64,000 bases of DNA from positions 3,132,501 to 3,196,500 of the forward strand of contig NZ_LT984798.1 in the NCBI RefSeq assembly GCF_900243745.1. The letters run 5' to 3'. Of this stretch, positions 46,783-55,748 are shown in pieces. Position 1 is the stretch's first letter. Every line of letters begins with the position of its first letter. Origin of the DNA: Desulfovibrio sp. G11 (lineage in GTDB: Bacteria; Desulfobacterota; Desulfovibrionia; Desulfovibrionales; Desulfovibrionaceae). Both the position numbers and the translations under genes were made by a program. The notes under the pieces are model-generated. The model worked only from the letters and a program-made list of their open reading frames with translations. It was not told the DNA's origin and made no database searches.

Positions 46783-47851
46783 AGTCCAGCCCCTGCCCCG
46801 TCAACTGCAGCCTGCCCGGCCTGCCGGTGACGCGCACCATGTCTTCATAAAGAGGGTAACCGTTGAAAAGGATGAATATTTCATCGGCAATCGCCTCGGG
46901 GTCAAGGCCGGCATACCTTTGGGGGTAGGCAGCCTTGGCCATGAAAAACGCGTTGATGTAGAGCACTTCAGGGTTGTTGAAGTAGGCAGTATGTGGCAGC
47001 AGCAGCCAGGCGTTACCGCTGGTCAGGGCCGTGAGCCGCTCGTAGTAGGCCCGTTCGCTGCCCAAACCCTGCCGTATGAGCGGCAGGCCATTACCGTCAA
47101 TGAAAATCAGGGGCGGATTGGCTGCCAGCAGAAATTCTTTGTTGATGAAAAAATGCCCTGAACGCCCCATGCCGTCGGCCATATTTTTTATACCCGACAG
47201 TGCGAACGGCAAAAAATCGGCGGCCGTGCTTTTGATATCCTGGTTGCCGCGGTAGGAAAGCCCGCCCACGTAGGCCCGTGCCTCTTCGCCTGCCGGCGGG
47301 GCAGGCAGGAGGGCGGCCAGAGCACGAACGCCTCCGACCACTTCTTCGGCACGTTCTTTCTTGCCCAGAATACTTCCGGCAAGAAGGATGGAGTCAAGAA
47401 AGATTTCACTGTCGAAAGCAGGCAGGCCCTGGCTCAGGGCAATGACGGGGATGCGCAGTTTGCGCTGGAGCAGGTCCGGCTCTGCCGGATCGGTGGAAAT
47501 GATGAAGACCACGTCCGGCCCAAGGCCCACAATGCGCTCGTAGTTCGGTACGCGCACGGCTCCGGCCTTGCCGACAACGGGCAGGTCTTTGAAGCGTTCA
47601 CGGTTGCAGAGCACATAGGGCTTGGCGATGATGGTCTTGTCTATGTCTTCCACACCCACGATTTTATCTTGTGCGCCAAGGTATGTGACAAAGGCCATAC
47701 TGCTGCCAAGGGCCACTATGCGCTTGATGTTTTCCGGTTCCGGCACTTCCACAATGCGGCCCATGGCATCGGTAACGGAGCGCGCCCCGGCATGGGGCGC
47801 TCCCGTCAGCAGCGTCAGAGCCAGCATGAGCAGACTCAGCGCTTTTGCCAT
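46772..47851 (-). CDS. Periplasmic substrate-binding protein (FepB/BtuF-like)
   Basis: This 359-residue exported binding protein has a signal peptide (MAKALSLLMLALTLLTGAPHAGA) and the class III binding-protein fold. SVTDAMGRIVEVPEPENIKRIVALGSSMAFV is the domain-1 opening, LGPDVVFIISTDPAEPDLLQ the ridge, and SGIKNMADGMGRSGHFFINKEFLLAANPPLIFIDGNGLP the C-terminal half. A longer upstream frame is spurious. It overlaps the methyltransferase stop by 16 bases. Haem, siderophore, cobalamin and molybdate/tungstate-type cargo have related binding proteins; the sequence alone cannot decide which. Confidence 0.93.
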   Translation of the reverse strand: MAKALSLLMLALTLLTGAPHAGARSVTDAMGRIVEVPEPENIKRIVALGSSMAFVTYLGAQDKIVGVEDIDKTIIAKPYVLCNRERFKDLPVVGKAGAVRVPNYERIVGLGPDVVFIISTDPAEPDLLQRKLRIPVIALSQGLPAFDSEIFLDSILLAGSILGKKERAEEVVGGVRALAALLPAPPAGEEARAYVGGLSYRGNQDIKSTAADFLPFALSGIKNMADGMGRSGHFFINKEFLLAANPPLIFIDGNGLPLIRQGLGSERAYYERLTALTSGNAWLLLPHTAYFNNPEVLYINAFFMAKAAYPQRYAGLDPEAIADEIFILFNGYPLYEDMVRVTGRPGRLQLTGQGLDYAR

Positions 47852-48603
47852 ATGATCATCTCGATGACATAGTCTGTGCGTTCCACATACTGACCGTTTT
47901 CGTCTTTGAATGCCTCCACGTGAGCTTCTACAAGGTGCGGGTCCGGCTCCGCGCCGTAGTCGCGCAGGGTGGTGACGCAGGAGTCCACCAGTTCTTCCCG
48001 GCTTTTTGCCACTACCCACTGGCCTTTGACCGGGATAGCCGTATACGGTACGCCCTTGTCGTCAAGCCATGCACGCATCTCCTGGGCATTGTTGAAAATT
48101 TTTGGAGTAATACCGTAGTGTTCGTGCAAGCCCTGCATGACATCGGAAAGCATGCGGTCTGAAAAGCCCATAAAAACCACCTGGCCGGTGGCATACTGCA
48201 TAAGCTTTTCTCTGCTTTCATCGCTTTCGATGGCCGGCGTCATTGAGGCAAAAACAATGTCAAAGTAGTCGTCTGAGGAAAAATCATCCCAGCCGGAGCA
48301 TACGGTGGTAATGTTGGTGATGCCCATTGCGGCGGCGTCTTCGCGCAGCAGGCGCAGCATTTCATCGGCCACGTCCACAGCAGTGACAGATCCGGCCATG
48401 CGCGCCAGGCGCAGGGTGTACATGCCACTACCGCAGCCCACGTCCAGTATGCGCTTACCGTTGAAGTCCACACCATTTTCCGCGGCATGGCGCAGCATGC
48501 CCGCTTCGTAATTGTCGTCGCCTTCTTCAAAGCGCGGAAAGGTGCGTGACCGGGCGTTCCAGTATTCACGCTGCTTCTGCTGTTTTTCGTCTACAGTTCC
48601 CAT
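47836..48603 (-). CDS. Class I SAM-dependent methyltransferase in the uptake operon
   Basis: This 255-residue cytoplasmic methyltransferase has the glycine-rich SAM site RILDVGCGSGMYTLRLARMAG (motif I), AVDVADEMLRLLRED (II) and YFDIVFASMTPAIES (III/IV). The C-terminal half (130-255) is distinct and may bind the substrate. It is unusual to find a methyltransferase between a TonB receptor and a binding protein. It overlaps both (13 and 16 bases), so its product is probably used with the transport system, for example to modify or unload a metal chelate. No substrate can be named. Confidence 0.9.
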   Translation of the reverse strand: MGTVDEKQQKQREYWNARSRTFPRFEEGDDNYEAGMLRHAAENGVDFNGKRILDVGCGSGMYTLRLARMAGSVTAVDVADEMLRLLREDAAAMGITNITTVCSGWDDFSSDDYFDIVFASMTPAIESDESREKLMQYATGQVVFMGFSDRMLSDVMQGLHEHYGITPKIFNNAQEMRAWLDDKGVPYTAIPVKGQWVVAKSREELVDSCVTTLRDYGAEPDPHLVEAHVEAFKDENGQYVERTDYVIEMIIWQKR

Positions 48604-50798
48604 TTGATGCTGACTCCCGCGTTGAATCCCAGTGCCGGGTACCCCCAGGCTTCTTCATACTGGGTGTTGGTGATGTTGTCCGCATAGGCTTCAAGGGTCA
48701 GATGTTCGTCCACCTTGTAGCTGAGGCTTGCTCCCAGGGTGGCGTAGTCGTGCAGGGTGCCCTTACGCAGTTGGGCCGTGTTGACGTAATAACTGCGCTC
48801 GCCCACATAGGTCAGCACAGTGTCAAGAGTGAACTGCTCATTGATTTTCCAGGTGGTTCCCAGGGTTCCTTTCCAGTCGGGAATATACTCCAGCTTTTCC
48901 ATCACTCCCCCGGGGTCGGCGGGGTCATTGGACTTTTTGCTGTCCTGTCTGGTCACGGCGGCCTTTACCGTAACATTGTCCAGCACGTCATAGCTGCCGC
49001 TCAGCGTAGCGCCGTATATTTCGGCGTCAATATTATAGGCGGCCCATGCCTGATAGCTTTGCGGCCTGTTTACGTAGACGGGCTTGTGGACGATATAATC
49101 CTGAATATTGTAGTAAAAGCCGGAAAGCTTGAGAAAACCCTTGCCGCCGAAGCTGTATTTGTAGGCGGCGTCAATGCCGCGGGCCGTTTCTGGTTTTATG
49201 TCCTTGCCCACAAGATAGGGTACATTGACGGTATTGTCCCGTGATGATGACTGCGAATTCCAGTACAGTTCGGGAATGGTGGGGGTTCTGTAGTTCTGGT
49301 ACAGGGCCAGGGAAGCGGACTGGTTTTCGGTAAACTCGTAGGTGATCATGGCCTTGGGGGAAAGCTGCGAGCCGAAATAGTTTCTGTCCTGGCCGTCGGG
49401 GCTGTAGCTGAAGCTGTCGTAGCGCAGGCCGATATCCAGATGCAGGCTGTCGGTAAGGGAAAACTTGTCGGCCAGAAACGCCCCCACTACCGTGGCCGGC
49501 GCGCCCGCTTCGGAGGATTCCATTTTTCCCGTCCACTTGTTTGGTCCGGCCTTGTTGTAGTTTTTATCCACATATTCCACTGTAATGGGACCGGGGGTCA
49601 GTCTTTTGTACTCCACGCCGGTCATAAGCTCGTGGCCGTGAATGGTGGCTCCTGTCTTGAACTTGAAGCCGTGAGTATTGTCTACAATGACATTGCGGTC
49701 CAAGACGAGATCGCCGTTTTTTGTTTTGGACGGATCGAAGCCGTCCGGGCCTTTTTTAATCTGCATGCGGGCGTCAATATCCGCATAGTTTTTTTCACGG
49801 CGGTTTTCGCTGTTCTTGAAGCCGGAAAGCTCAAAGTAGGCTGTCTCCAGAAATTCCTGCCGGTAGGTGAAGTCCATCAGATGGCGGTATTTGGTCCAGT
49901 GCGCGCCGTCGCCAATAACGGTCATCGAGGGCGTGGGGGATCCCCCGGCAAAGCTTTCGCCGCTGGCTGTGGGATAGTTGGAGTCTATGGGAGAATCAAA
50001 GCCGGGCAGGTCCGGATTGGAGTCGCTGGTGGGGTTGCCGTCGTTTCTGTTGGTGCGGATAAGCCCGCGCCGGGTCTGGCTGTAATTGTAGCCCAGGGTA
50101 AGCTCGGCCCGCCAGGGCAGGTCTACGTACAGTTTGGGATTGAAGTGAAAGGAATCATAGTCGTTGTTGCGAAAAAAAGGGTCGGCGTGCTGATGGCTCA
50201 ACCCCACACTCAGGCCGATGGCGTTGAATTTCTGGGCATAGCTGCCGCGCACGTTATGAAAGTCATAAAAATCCTTCCAGCCGCCCATGGTGGCGTAAAC
50301 GCTGAAGTAGGGCTGCTCTGTGGGGCGGCGGGTATAGGCATTGATGACGCCGCCCAGGGCGTTGTTGCCGTATTCAACCGAACTGCCGCCTTTGATCACT
50401 TCGATCCGCTCGATATTGTCCAGTGGAATGGTGCCGAAGTCGATATAGTTGCCGCCGGACATGCCGGTAGAACTGATGTTGCGGCCGTCAAGGTTGAGCA
50501 TGATCCTTTTGGATTCCATGCCGCGTATGGAAATGATGTCGCTGCTGTCTCCCATGGCGGCCTTGCGCTTGAAAGAAATTTCAGGGTCGCGCACCAGGTA
50601 GTCGGCCACGTTGTTGCTGCGGTTTTTTTCCACCACGATGGCGGTGGTTCTGTCCAGCCTGTCTTCTTCCATACGCCTGGTGACTTTTACCGGGTCCAGA
50701 ACAAAGACGTCCTGCATGAGATTGTCGGAACCGGCTGCGTGGCCTGCCTGGGGAAAGGCCGTCACAGCCAGCAGGCACAGGCAAAGGATGAGTTTCAT
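48591..50798 (-). CDS. TonB-dependent outer membrane receptor
   Basis: This 735-residue receptor has a signal peptide (MKLILCLCLLAVTAFPQAGHAA), a TonB box-like VLDPVKVTRR, an N-terminal plug (about 40-160, including VEVIKGGSSVEYGNNALGGVINAYTRR) and a 22-strand barrel. It ends with a typical aromatic C terminus (YPALGFNAGVSIKWEL). AGAGGG precedes the ATG at 50798. It should carry a bulky substrate across the outer membrane, handed to the periplasmic protein from the same operon. The receptor family spans siderophores, haem, cobalamin and metal chelates. Confidence 0.95.
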   Translation of the reverse strand: MKLILCLCLLAVTAFPQAGHAAGSDNLMQDVFVLDPVKVTRRMEEDRLDRTTAIVVEKNRSNNVADYLVRDPEISFKRKAAMGDSSDIISIRGMESKRIMLNLDGRNISSTGMSGGNYIDFGTIPLDNIERIEVIKGGSSVEYGNNALGGVINAYTRRPTEQPYFSVYATMGGWKDFYDFHNVRGSYAQKFNAIGLSVGLSHQHADPFFRNNDYDSFHFNPKLYVDLPWRAELTLGYNYSQTRRGLIRTNRNDGNPTSDSNPDLPGFDSPIDSNYPTASGESFAGGSPTPSMTVIGDGAHWTKYRHLMDFTYRQEFLETAYFELSGFKNSENRREKNYADIDARMQIKKGPDGFDPSKTKNGDLVLDRNVIVDNTHGFKFKTGATIHGHELMTGVEYKRLTPGPITVEYVDKNYNKAGPNKWTGKMESSEAGAPATVVGAFLADKFSLTDSLHLDIGLRYDSFSYSPDGQDRNYFGSQLSPKAMITYEFTENQSASLALYQNYRTPTIPELYWNSQSSSRDNTVNVPYLVGKDIKPETARGIDAAYKYSFGGKGFLKLSGFYYNIQDYIVHKPVYVNRPQSYQAWAAYNIDAEIYGATLSGSYDVLDNVTVKAAVTRQDSKKSNDPADPGGVMEKLEYIPDWKGTLGTTWKINEQFTLDTVLTYVGERSYYVNTAQLRKGTLHDYATLGASLSYKVDEHLTLEAYADNITNTQYEEAWGYPALGFNAGVSIKWEL

Positions 50799-50925
50799 AC
50801 ATACCCTCTGGCAGCGCCCGTGCTGAAGGTTGGTGTCAGGCCGGCGCATGTGATGTTTTTAAAAAAAGTGCTATCAATTGCTGGAAAAAAAGGCTGCTCC
50901 GGGCAGCCGTCAGCACATTCCCGGC

Positions 50926-51462
50926 CTACCAGCGCCGGGCGTAATGCCGCAGACAGTCCAGACAGACTTTTTTGCCGTCCTCAAAACGCAGCATGGGTTC
51001 GGCCACCCCTTCGCCGCATGTCTCGCAAGGTACGGAAGTGAAAATACGCGGTCTTTCAGGGGCTTCATATGCCGGGGCAGATGCGCTGAACATTGTTTCA
51101 AGCGGCATATCCATAAGGGTTTGCTGCCATTCTTCTCTGCCGGTCTGCCCGTTTTTGCTCGCACGCAGACACAGGCGCAGGGCCGTGCCGCTTTCGCGGT
51201 CGAAAAAAGAATACGCGTGCTTGCCGCGCGGGCGGGCAACCAGATTGCCTTTGCCGGCGGAACAGCCGAGCAGGCATTGAATGGCGTCTACGCCGCAGGC
51301 ATCGTTTTCTGTGATGCAAACGAGCTTGCCGTAGCCGGCCTGCCCAAGCACAGGGTGGCCCATTACAGCCTCCACCGCGCGCAGGCCGATGACAAGTCCG
51401 GGACAAAGGTGGCCGTGAAAGGCGACGGCTCTGTTAAGCCTGTCTGAAGCTGACTGGTCCAT
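50926..51462 (-). CDS. FmdE-family protein with zinc-ribbon tail
   Basis: This 178-residue protein has the FmdE/GSU family start HGHLCPGLVIGLRA (residues 16-29; His16, His18 and Cys20 are metal-binding in this family) and the TENDACGVDAIQCLLGCSAGKGN block. A C-terminal zinc-ribbon follows (CETCGEG ... CLDC, about residues 147-170). FmdE homologues occur with molybdenum/tungsten formylmethanofuran dehydrogenase in archaea and alone in sulfate reducers, with unknown role. The start ATG 51462 is preceded by GGAG. It is the first gene of the operon, 127 bases before the TonB gene. Confidence 0.9.
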   Translation of the reverse strand: MDQSASDRLNRAVAFHGHLCPGLVIGLRAVEAVMGHPVLGQAGYGKLVCITENDACGVDAIQCLLGCSAGKGNLVARPRGKHAYSFFDRESGTALRLCLRASKNGQTGREEWQQTLMDMPLETMFSASAPAYEAPERPRIFTSVPCETCGEGVAEPMLRFEDGKKVCLDCLRHYARRW

Positions 51463-51586
51463 AATGTCTCCTGCATGGCGGTGTAAATAGCCTTTCCGTC
51501 TGGCCGGAATATGACCGAGAGTATTCACTGGCCGCAGTTTTGCCGTTGCGTGGAAAGGCTGTGACAATGTTGATCCGCCCAGTAGT

Positions 51587-51616
51587 ATTATTTGTAAAAT
51601 CGTAACACTAACGCAA
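51587..51616 (-). promoter_or_regulatory. Candidate promoter of the FmdE operon
   Basis: On the minus strand TTGCGT (51611-51616), an 18-base spacer and AATAAT (51587-51592) form a plausible sigma-70 promoter about 120 bases ahead of the FmdE start. It overlaps a CGTTAGTGTTACG motif that could be an operator. The spacer is one base long and the boxes are not consensus, so confidence is low. Confidence 0.35.
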
Positions 51617-51714
51617 AAAGCAGGCAAGGAAATACTTATAAGAAGTGCGTCTTTCGCTTTTTTCCCTGACCCTGCCAGCCGTGATTTCCGGTCGCCAACA
51701 GCAGGGCGAAGCAC

Positions 51715-51762
51715 AGAAAAACTGAAACCGGACTGCCTGCATACAGGCAATTCCGGCTTCAG
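51715..51762 (-). terminator. Terminator of the DUF362 gene
   Basis: On the minus strand a stem of about 18 bp (CTGAAGCCGG...TTGCCTG with CAGGCAGTCCGGTTTCAG) ends in TTTTTCTG. It lies downstream of the DUF362 gene and separates it from the FmdE operon. Confidence 0.85.
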
Positions 51763-51838
51763 CTTTTGCAGCAGTCTGCAATGTTTTACAGGCTTGGACC
51801 CGTTACAGGCGGCGCGAAGCGCGACCTGGCGGCGGAAA

Positions 51839-52939
51839 TTACAGTTTTATGAGTTCGTAGGCCCGGCTGCCCAGCCCGATTTCTTCGCCATACTGCAGTT
51901 GAACGCCCCCGCGTGTATGGGGCCAGCGCGCGGTGAACTTGTCCTGTTCCCCGTTTTTTTCCTGCGCGCTGCCGCACAGGCTGGGGGCGCTGCTGACCAG
52001 GTCAAGACACGCCTGGTCCAGGGCTACGGGATCTGTGGAAGCCAGAATGCCCACATCGGGCACCAGCGGCATGTCGCTCCAGGCCACGCAGTCGCAGTCC
52101 GGCGTTACGTTGAGCACAAAATTGATATAGCAGACGCGCCTGCTTCTGCCCTTGACCGTACCATAGGCATACTCGGTCATGCGCTCCATAAACGGTTCCA
52201 TTTCCGTCGCCCAGTCAATAACAATGGCCTTGGCCGGGCAGACTGTCATGCATTCGAAGCAGCCGATACATCGCGCCGTTTCCACATGGCTTTTATGGTC
52301 GCGCATGCTCAGGGCCTGCTGCGGGCATGAATGCACGCATTTGGCGCAGCCGATGCAGTCGTCTTTGTTGATGCTCACATGGGTGGCGTGCTGCTCCCGC
52401 TTACCCCGTACAGATGCACCTCCCATTGCCAGATTTTTGACGGCTCCGCCAAAGCCAGCCATCTGATGCCCCTTGAAATGGCTGAGTACCACCATAGCCG
52501 GCGCGTTGCGTATTTCAGTGGCGATATGAACTTCCTTGAAGTGTTTGCAGTTGATGCGCACCGGCGCGTCGTTGCCGCCGAACAGGCCATCGGCAATAAT
52601 AACGGGAGCGCCCACCACCGAAGGAGCAAAGCCGTTGAGATAGGCGGTCTGCAGGTGGTCGACCGCATTATGTCTGCTGCCGGAGTACAGGGTAGTGGTG
52701 TCCGTCAGAAAGGGTTTGCCCCCGGCGGCGGTGATCTTGTCCACCACCTGCCGCACCAGGGTGGGGTTCAGGTGCGTGTCGTTGCCGTATTCTCCAAAAT
52801 GCAGCTTGACGGCAGTCAGTTCATTTTTTTTGATAATTTTTTTCAGGTTAAGGGCATCGCACAGGCGGGCGACCTTGACCATCTTGCTTTCTTCATGTGA
52901 GCGGGAATGTGTATCGGTAAAATATACTTTGGCAGGCAT
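51839..52939 (-). CDS. DUF362 protein with two 4Fe-4S clusters
   Basis: This 366-residue cytoplasmic iron-sulfur protein has an N-terminal DUF362 fold (about 1-190, with VKLHFGEYGNDTHLNP and TDTTTLYSGSRHNA and HFKGHQMAGFGGAVKNLAMG). Two ferredoxin motifs follow: CIGCAKCVHSCP and CIGCFECMTVCP (about 200-245). DUF362 proteins are common in anaerobes; the substrate is unknown, and the GGAVKNLAMG loop is its most conserved part. The ATG at 52939 is preceded by TGGAGGACAGC. It is transcribed alone and ends at a terminator before the FmdE operon. Confidence 0.9.
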   Translation of the reverse strand: MPAKVYFTDTHSRSHEESKMVKVARLCDALNLKKIIKKNELTAVKLHFGEYGNDTHLNPTLVRQVVDKITAAGGKPFLTDTTTLYSGSRHNAVDHLQTAYLNGFAPSVVGAPVIIADGLFGGNDAPVRINCKHFKEVHIATEIRNAPAMVVLSHFKGHQMAGFGGAVKNLAMGGASVRGKREQHATHVSINKDDCIGCAKCVHSCPQQALSMRDHKSHVETARCIGCFECMTVCPAKAIVIDWATEMEPFMERMTEYAYGTVKGRSRRVCYINFVLNVTPDCDCVAWSDMPLVPDVGILASTDPVALDQACLDLVSSAPSLCGSAQEKNGEQDKFTARWPHTRGGVQLQYGEEIGLGSRAYELIKL

Positions 52940-53064
52940 GCTGTCCTCCATAGCTGGCTTTTTATGCTGTAACCATAAGGTTTTTTATGCCGCAGCCAGG
53001 GGTTTTCGCAAGTAAAAATCTAGGCGGAATCATGAAAAAATGACCTGCGGCACGGCCGGGACGC

Positions 53065-53093
53065 TTGACAAGATACTCACGCAAGAATAATCT
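53065..53093 (+). promoter_or_regulatory. upp-uraA promoter
   Basis: TTGACA at 53065-53070, a 17-base spacer and TAATCT at 53088-53093 make a strong sigma-70 promoter 60 bases ahead of the upp start. Confidence 0.8.
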
Positions 53094-53152
53094 TAATAAG
53101 TTTTATGCTTCATGAAAACAGCGGGTTAGCTCATGCCCTGCAAGGAGGCTCC

Positions 53153-53779
53153 ATGGCCGTTTATGTTGTAGATCATCCCCTTGTGCGCCACAAGATTGGT
53201 ATTTTGCGTATGGAGTCCACCTCCACCAGCGAATTTCGCAGCGTCTCCAACGAAGTGGCCCGCCTGCTTATTTATGAGGCTACCAAGGGGTTTCGTACCG
53301 AAAAGCATACTGTGCAGGGTTGGGCCGGCCCTGTGGAAATTGAAGCTATTTCCGGCAAAAAAGTTACGGTCGTTCCCATTTTGCGCGCCGGTCTGGGGCT
53401 TATGGATGGCGTGCTGGACATGATCCCTGGTGCCAAGATCAGCGTTGTGGGACTGTATCGCAACGAGGAAACTCTGGAGCCTGTAGAGTATTACGTCAAG
53501 CTTGCCAGCGATATGGACCAGCGCCTTGCCATCATTCTTGATCCCATGCTGGCCACGGGGGGGTCGCTTATCGCCACCATCGAGCTTCTGAAGCGTCACG
53601 GCTGCCGCCAGATATGCAGCCTCAATCTTGTATGCGCGCCCGAGGGCATTGCCAAGGTGGAGGCGGCGCATCCTGATGTGGACATATATACCGCCGCCAT
53701 TGATGATCACCTCAATGAGCAGGGATATATCATTCCCGGCCTTGGCGATGCCGGAGATCGCATTTTCGGTACCAAATAG
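53153..53779 (+). CDS. upp: Uracil phosphoribosyltransferase
   Basis: Upp makes UMP from uracil and PRPP. The 208-residue protein starts [19 protein letters not shown] and has the family blocks [20 protein letters not shown] and the PRPP loop [18 protein letters not shown], ending in the typical [29 protein letters not shown] precedes the ATG; a longer frame starting at 53105 is inside the leader. It is followed after 35 bases by uraA, so uptake and salvage are coupled. Confidence 0.97.
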   Translation: MAVYVVDHPLVRHKIGILRMESTSTSEFRSVSNEVARLLIYEATKGFRTEKHTVQGWAGPVEIEAISGKKVTVVPILRAGLGLMDGVLDMIPGAKISVVGLYRNEETLEPVEYYVKLASDMDQRLAIILDPMLATGGSLIATIELLKRHGCRQICSLNLVCAPEGIAKVEAAHPDVDIYTAAIDDHLNEQGYIIPGLGDAGDRIFGTK

Positions 53780-53814
53780 CACCGCGCACACCTTTAGAAC
53801 AATCGAGGCAGGGT

Positions 53815-55074
53815 ATGAGCTTGAGCGGCTCGCGGCGGGAATTTGCGCCCACCGACTACAATCTGCGCTTCAGGGATTGCCTGATCGGCGCGCAGATGCT
53901 TTTTGTGGCCTTTGGCGCACTGGTGCTGGTGCCCATACTTACCGGCCTGGACAGCAACGTGGCCCTGTTTACCGCAGGGGTGGGGACTCTGCTTTTTCAG
54001 ATATGTACCAGGGGCAAGGTGCCGATCTTTCTGGCATCGTCCTTTGCCTTTATCGCCCCCATCATTTACGGAGTACAGACCTGGGGTGTCGCCCAGACCC
54101 TGGGCGGGCTGGTTTGTTCCGGCTTTGTCTACTTTATTCTGAGCGGCCTTATCCGCTGGCGCGGCATTGATGTGGTGTTGCGTGTGCTGCCCCCGGTGGT
54201 GACCGGCCCTGTTATTATGGTCATCGGCCTTATTCTGGCTCCGGTGGCGGTGAACATGGCCCTTGGCAAAACCGGCGATGGCGCTGTGCAGCTGATTCCC
54301 GAAGAAATGGCCCTGTGGGTTTCGATGACTTCGCTTCTGGTTACGGTGCTGGTTTCGCTTCTGGGGCGGGGTTTTTTACGGCTCATGCCCATATTGTGCG
54401 GTATAACGGCGGGCTTTCTGGTTTCGTTGTATCTGGGGCTCGGCGACTGGACAAAGGTTGCGGCCACACCCTGGATGAGCCTGCCGCAGTTTACCTTTCC
54501 GGAATTTGCCTGGGAACCCATACTCTTTATCATGCCCATAACCCTTGCACCGGCCATTGAGCATTTTGGTGATGTGGTCGCCATAAGTTCCATCACCGGG
54601 CGCGATTATCTCAAAGACCCGGGCGTGCACACCACCATGTTTGGCGACGGCGTTGCCACCATGGCCGCAGGTTTTGTGGGTGGCCCGCCCTGTACCACCT
54701 ATGCCGAGGTTATCGGCGCGGTGAGCCTGACCCGTGTGTTCAATCCGGCGATCATGACCTGGGCGGCCTTGTGCGCCATTTTGCTGTCTTTCGTGTCCAA
54801 GATCGGGGCTTTTTTGTCGTCCATCCCTGTTCCCGTCATGGGCGGCATAATGATCCTGCTTTTCGGGGCCATCATGGTGGTCGGGCTGAATACTCTGGTA
54901 CGTGCCGGAAAAGACCTGATGGAGCCGAGAAATATGATTATCGTGGCTCTCATCATTATTTTCGGTGTGGGTGGAATGCAGTTCAGTATCGGCTCTTTCA
55001 AGCTCGGCGGCATAGGTCTTGCCGCAGTGACGGGCGTGGCGCTCAACCTCTTTTTACCGCGCAGTCGCAGTTGA
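53815..55074 (+). CDS. uraA: Uracil/xanthine permease family transporter UraA
   Basis: This 419-residue nucleobase:cation symporter-2 has about 12-14 helices. Conserved motifs are VPIFLASSFAFIAPI (early), APAIEHFGDVVAISSITGRDY (with the substrate Glu/His) and VGGPPCTTYAEVIGAVSLTRVFNP. It brings uracil in, where Upp converts it to UMP. It starts at ATG 53815 (AGGCAGGGT upstream). The stop is followed by a 13-bp stem terminator at 55176. Confidence 0.94.
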   Translation: MSLSGSRREFAPTDYNLRFRDCLIGAQMLFVAFGALVLVPILTGLDSNVALFTAGVGTLLFQICTRGKVPIFLASSFAFIAPIIYGVQTWGVAQTLGGLVCSGFVYFILSGLIRWRGIDVVLRVLPPVVTGPVIMVIGLILAPVAVNMALGKTGDGAVQLIPEEMALWVSMTSLLVTVLVSLLGRGFLRLMPILCGITAGFLVSLYLGLGDWTKVAATPWMSLPQFTFPEFAWEPILFIMPITLAPAIEHFGDVVAISSITGRDYLKDPGVHTTMFGDGVATMAAGFVGGPPCTTYAEVIGAVSLTRVFNPAIMTWAALCAILLSFVSKIGAFLSSIPVPVMGGIMILLFGAIMVVGLNTLVRAGKDLMEPRNMIIVALIIIFGVGGMQFSIGSFKLGGIGLAAVTGVALNLFLPRSRS

Positions 55075-55175
55075 GCCTGATATAAAAGCGCCTGTCGGTT
55101 GTGGCAACTGCCCAGGAAAATACAAAATAGCGGCAGGGCGCGGCGCAGGCAGATCCCTGATATGCGAATATTCTT

Positions 55176-55220
55176 CAACCCGCCGGGCGGTATGAGCCTG
55201 CCCGGCGGGTTGTATCTTTT
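55176..55220 (+). terminator. upp-uraA terminator
   Basis: A 13-bp stem (CAACCCGCCGGGC at 55176-55188 with 55200-55212) is followed by TATCTTTT. The rest of 55075-55458 holds no gene; a second hairpin (AAAACCGC at about 55295 with GCGGTTTT) lies near 55320. Confidence 0.85.
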
Positions 55221-55458
55221 CCGGCAAGCATGCTAGGCTTTATTGCAGGGCAAGCCCCGGCTGCCATGTGGCTTTTGTTCGGTGGCGACAAGAAAAAACC
55301 GCTTCGCGCAGTGTTGCGGTTTTGGGTCGATTGCCTTGCTCATGTCCGGCCAAAGCAATGTTAGTGTAAAGCTGCCCGATGTTCTATTTCGTGAATGTGC
55401 TGTTGAAAAATCAGCTCCTGTTTCAGGGCTGCCATCGAGTCGTAAAAGGAGGATTCCT

Positions 55459-55623
55459 ATGGCTGATAAGAAAAATAATGATGACTATACTGTGTGCCCT
55501 GCCTGTTCCGGTACAGGCAAAAATCAGGATAATACCCCGTGCTTTGAATGTAACGGTACCGGTAAACGGCAGAGCGCCTGCACCGTACCCGTTGGCGCTG
55601 AAAACAATGGTGTATGCGACTAA
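55459..55623 (+). CDS. Small CxxCxGxG (DnaJ zinc-finger-like) protein
   Basis: This 54-residue protein has two DnaJ-type repeats (CPACSGTGK and CFECNGTGK), separated by 11 residues, so the four Cys could bind one zinc. A fifth and sixth Cys occur late (ACTV and GVCD). AAAGGAGGATTCCT before the ATG is an excellent ribosome site, and a strong terminator follows. The function is unknown. It is a short but well supported gene; similar minis sit near chaperone genes in some bacteria but there is none next to it here. Confidence 0.85.
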   Translation: MADKKNNDDYTVCPACSGTGKNQDNTPCFECNGTGKRQSACTVPVGAENNGVCD

Positions 55624-55656
55624 AGCGCATGATTCAGGCATCTGTTGTTATTGCTG

Positions 55657-55692
55657 AAAGAACCCCGGCCAAGGCCGGGGTTCTTTCATGTA
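55657..55692 (+). terminator. Terminator after the CxxCxGxG gene
   Basis: A 15-bp stem (GAAAGAACCCCGGCC at 55657-55671 with 55674-55688) has a two-base AA loop and then ATG. It can serve both the small gene (+) and the convergent lipoprotein gene (-). Confidence 0.88.
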
Positions 55693-55748
55693 TGCGCAGG
55701 TTACGTGAACGAAGTTGTTTTTATGCGCTGCCGGTTTGGGCTGGCGGC

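Noticed and set aside
49440..51041. Long plus-strand frame (533 codons) opposite the TonB receptor and FmdE
   Set aside because: Antisense to two well supported genes and crosses the operon gap; composition is that of a mirrored GC-rich frame.
51595..51620. Molybdate (ModE-type) operator ahead of FmdE
   Set aside because: CGTTAGTGTTACG is not a true inverted repeat and does not fit the operator I know; kept only as a possible motif in the promoter entry.
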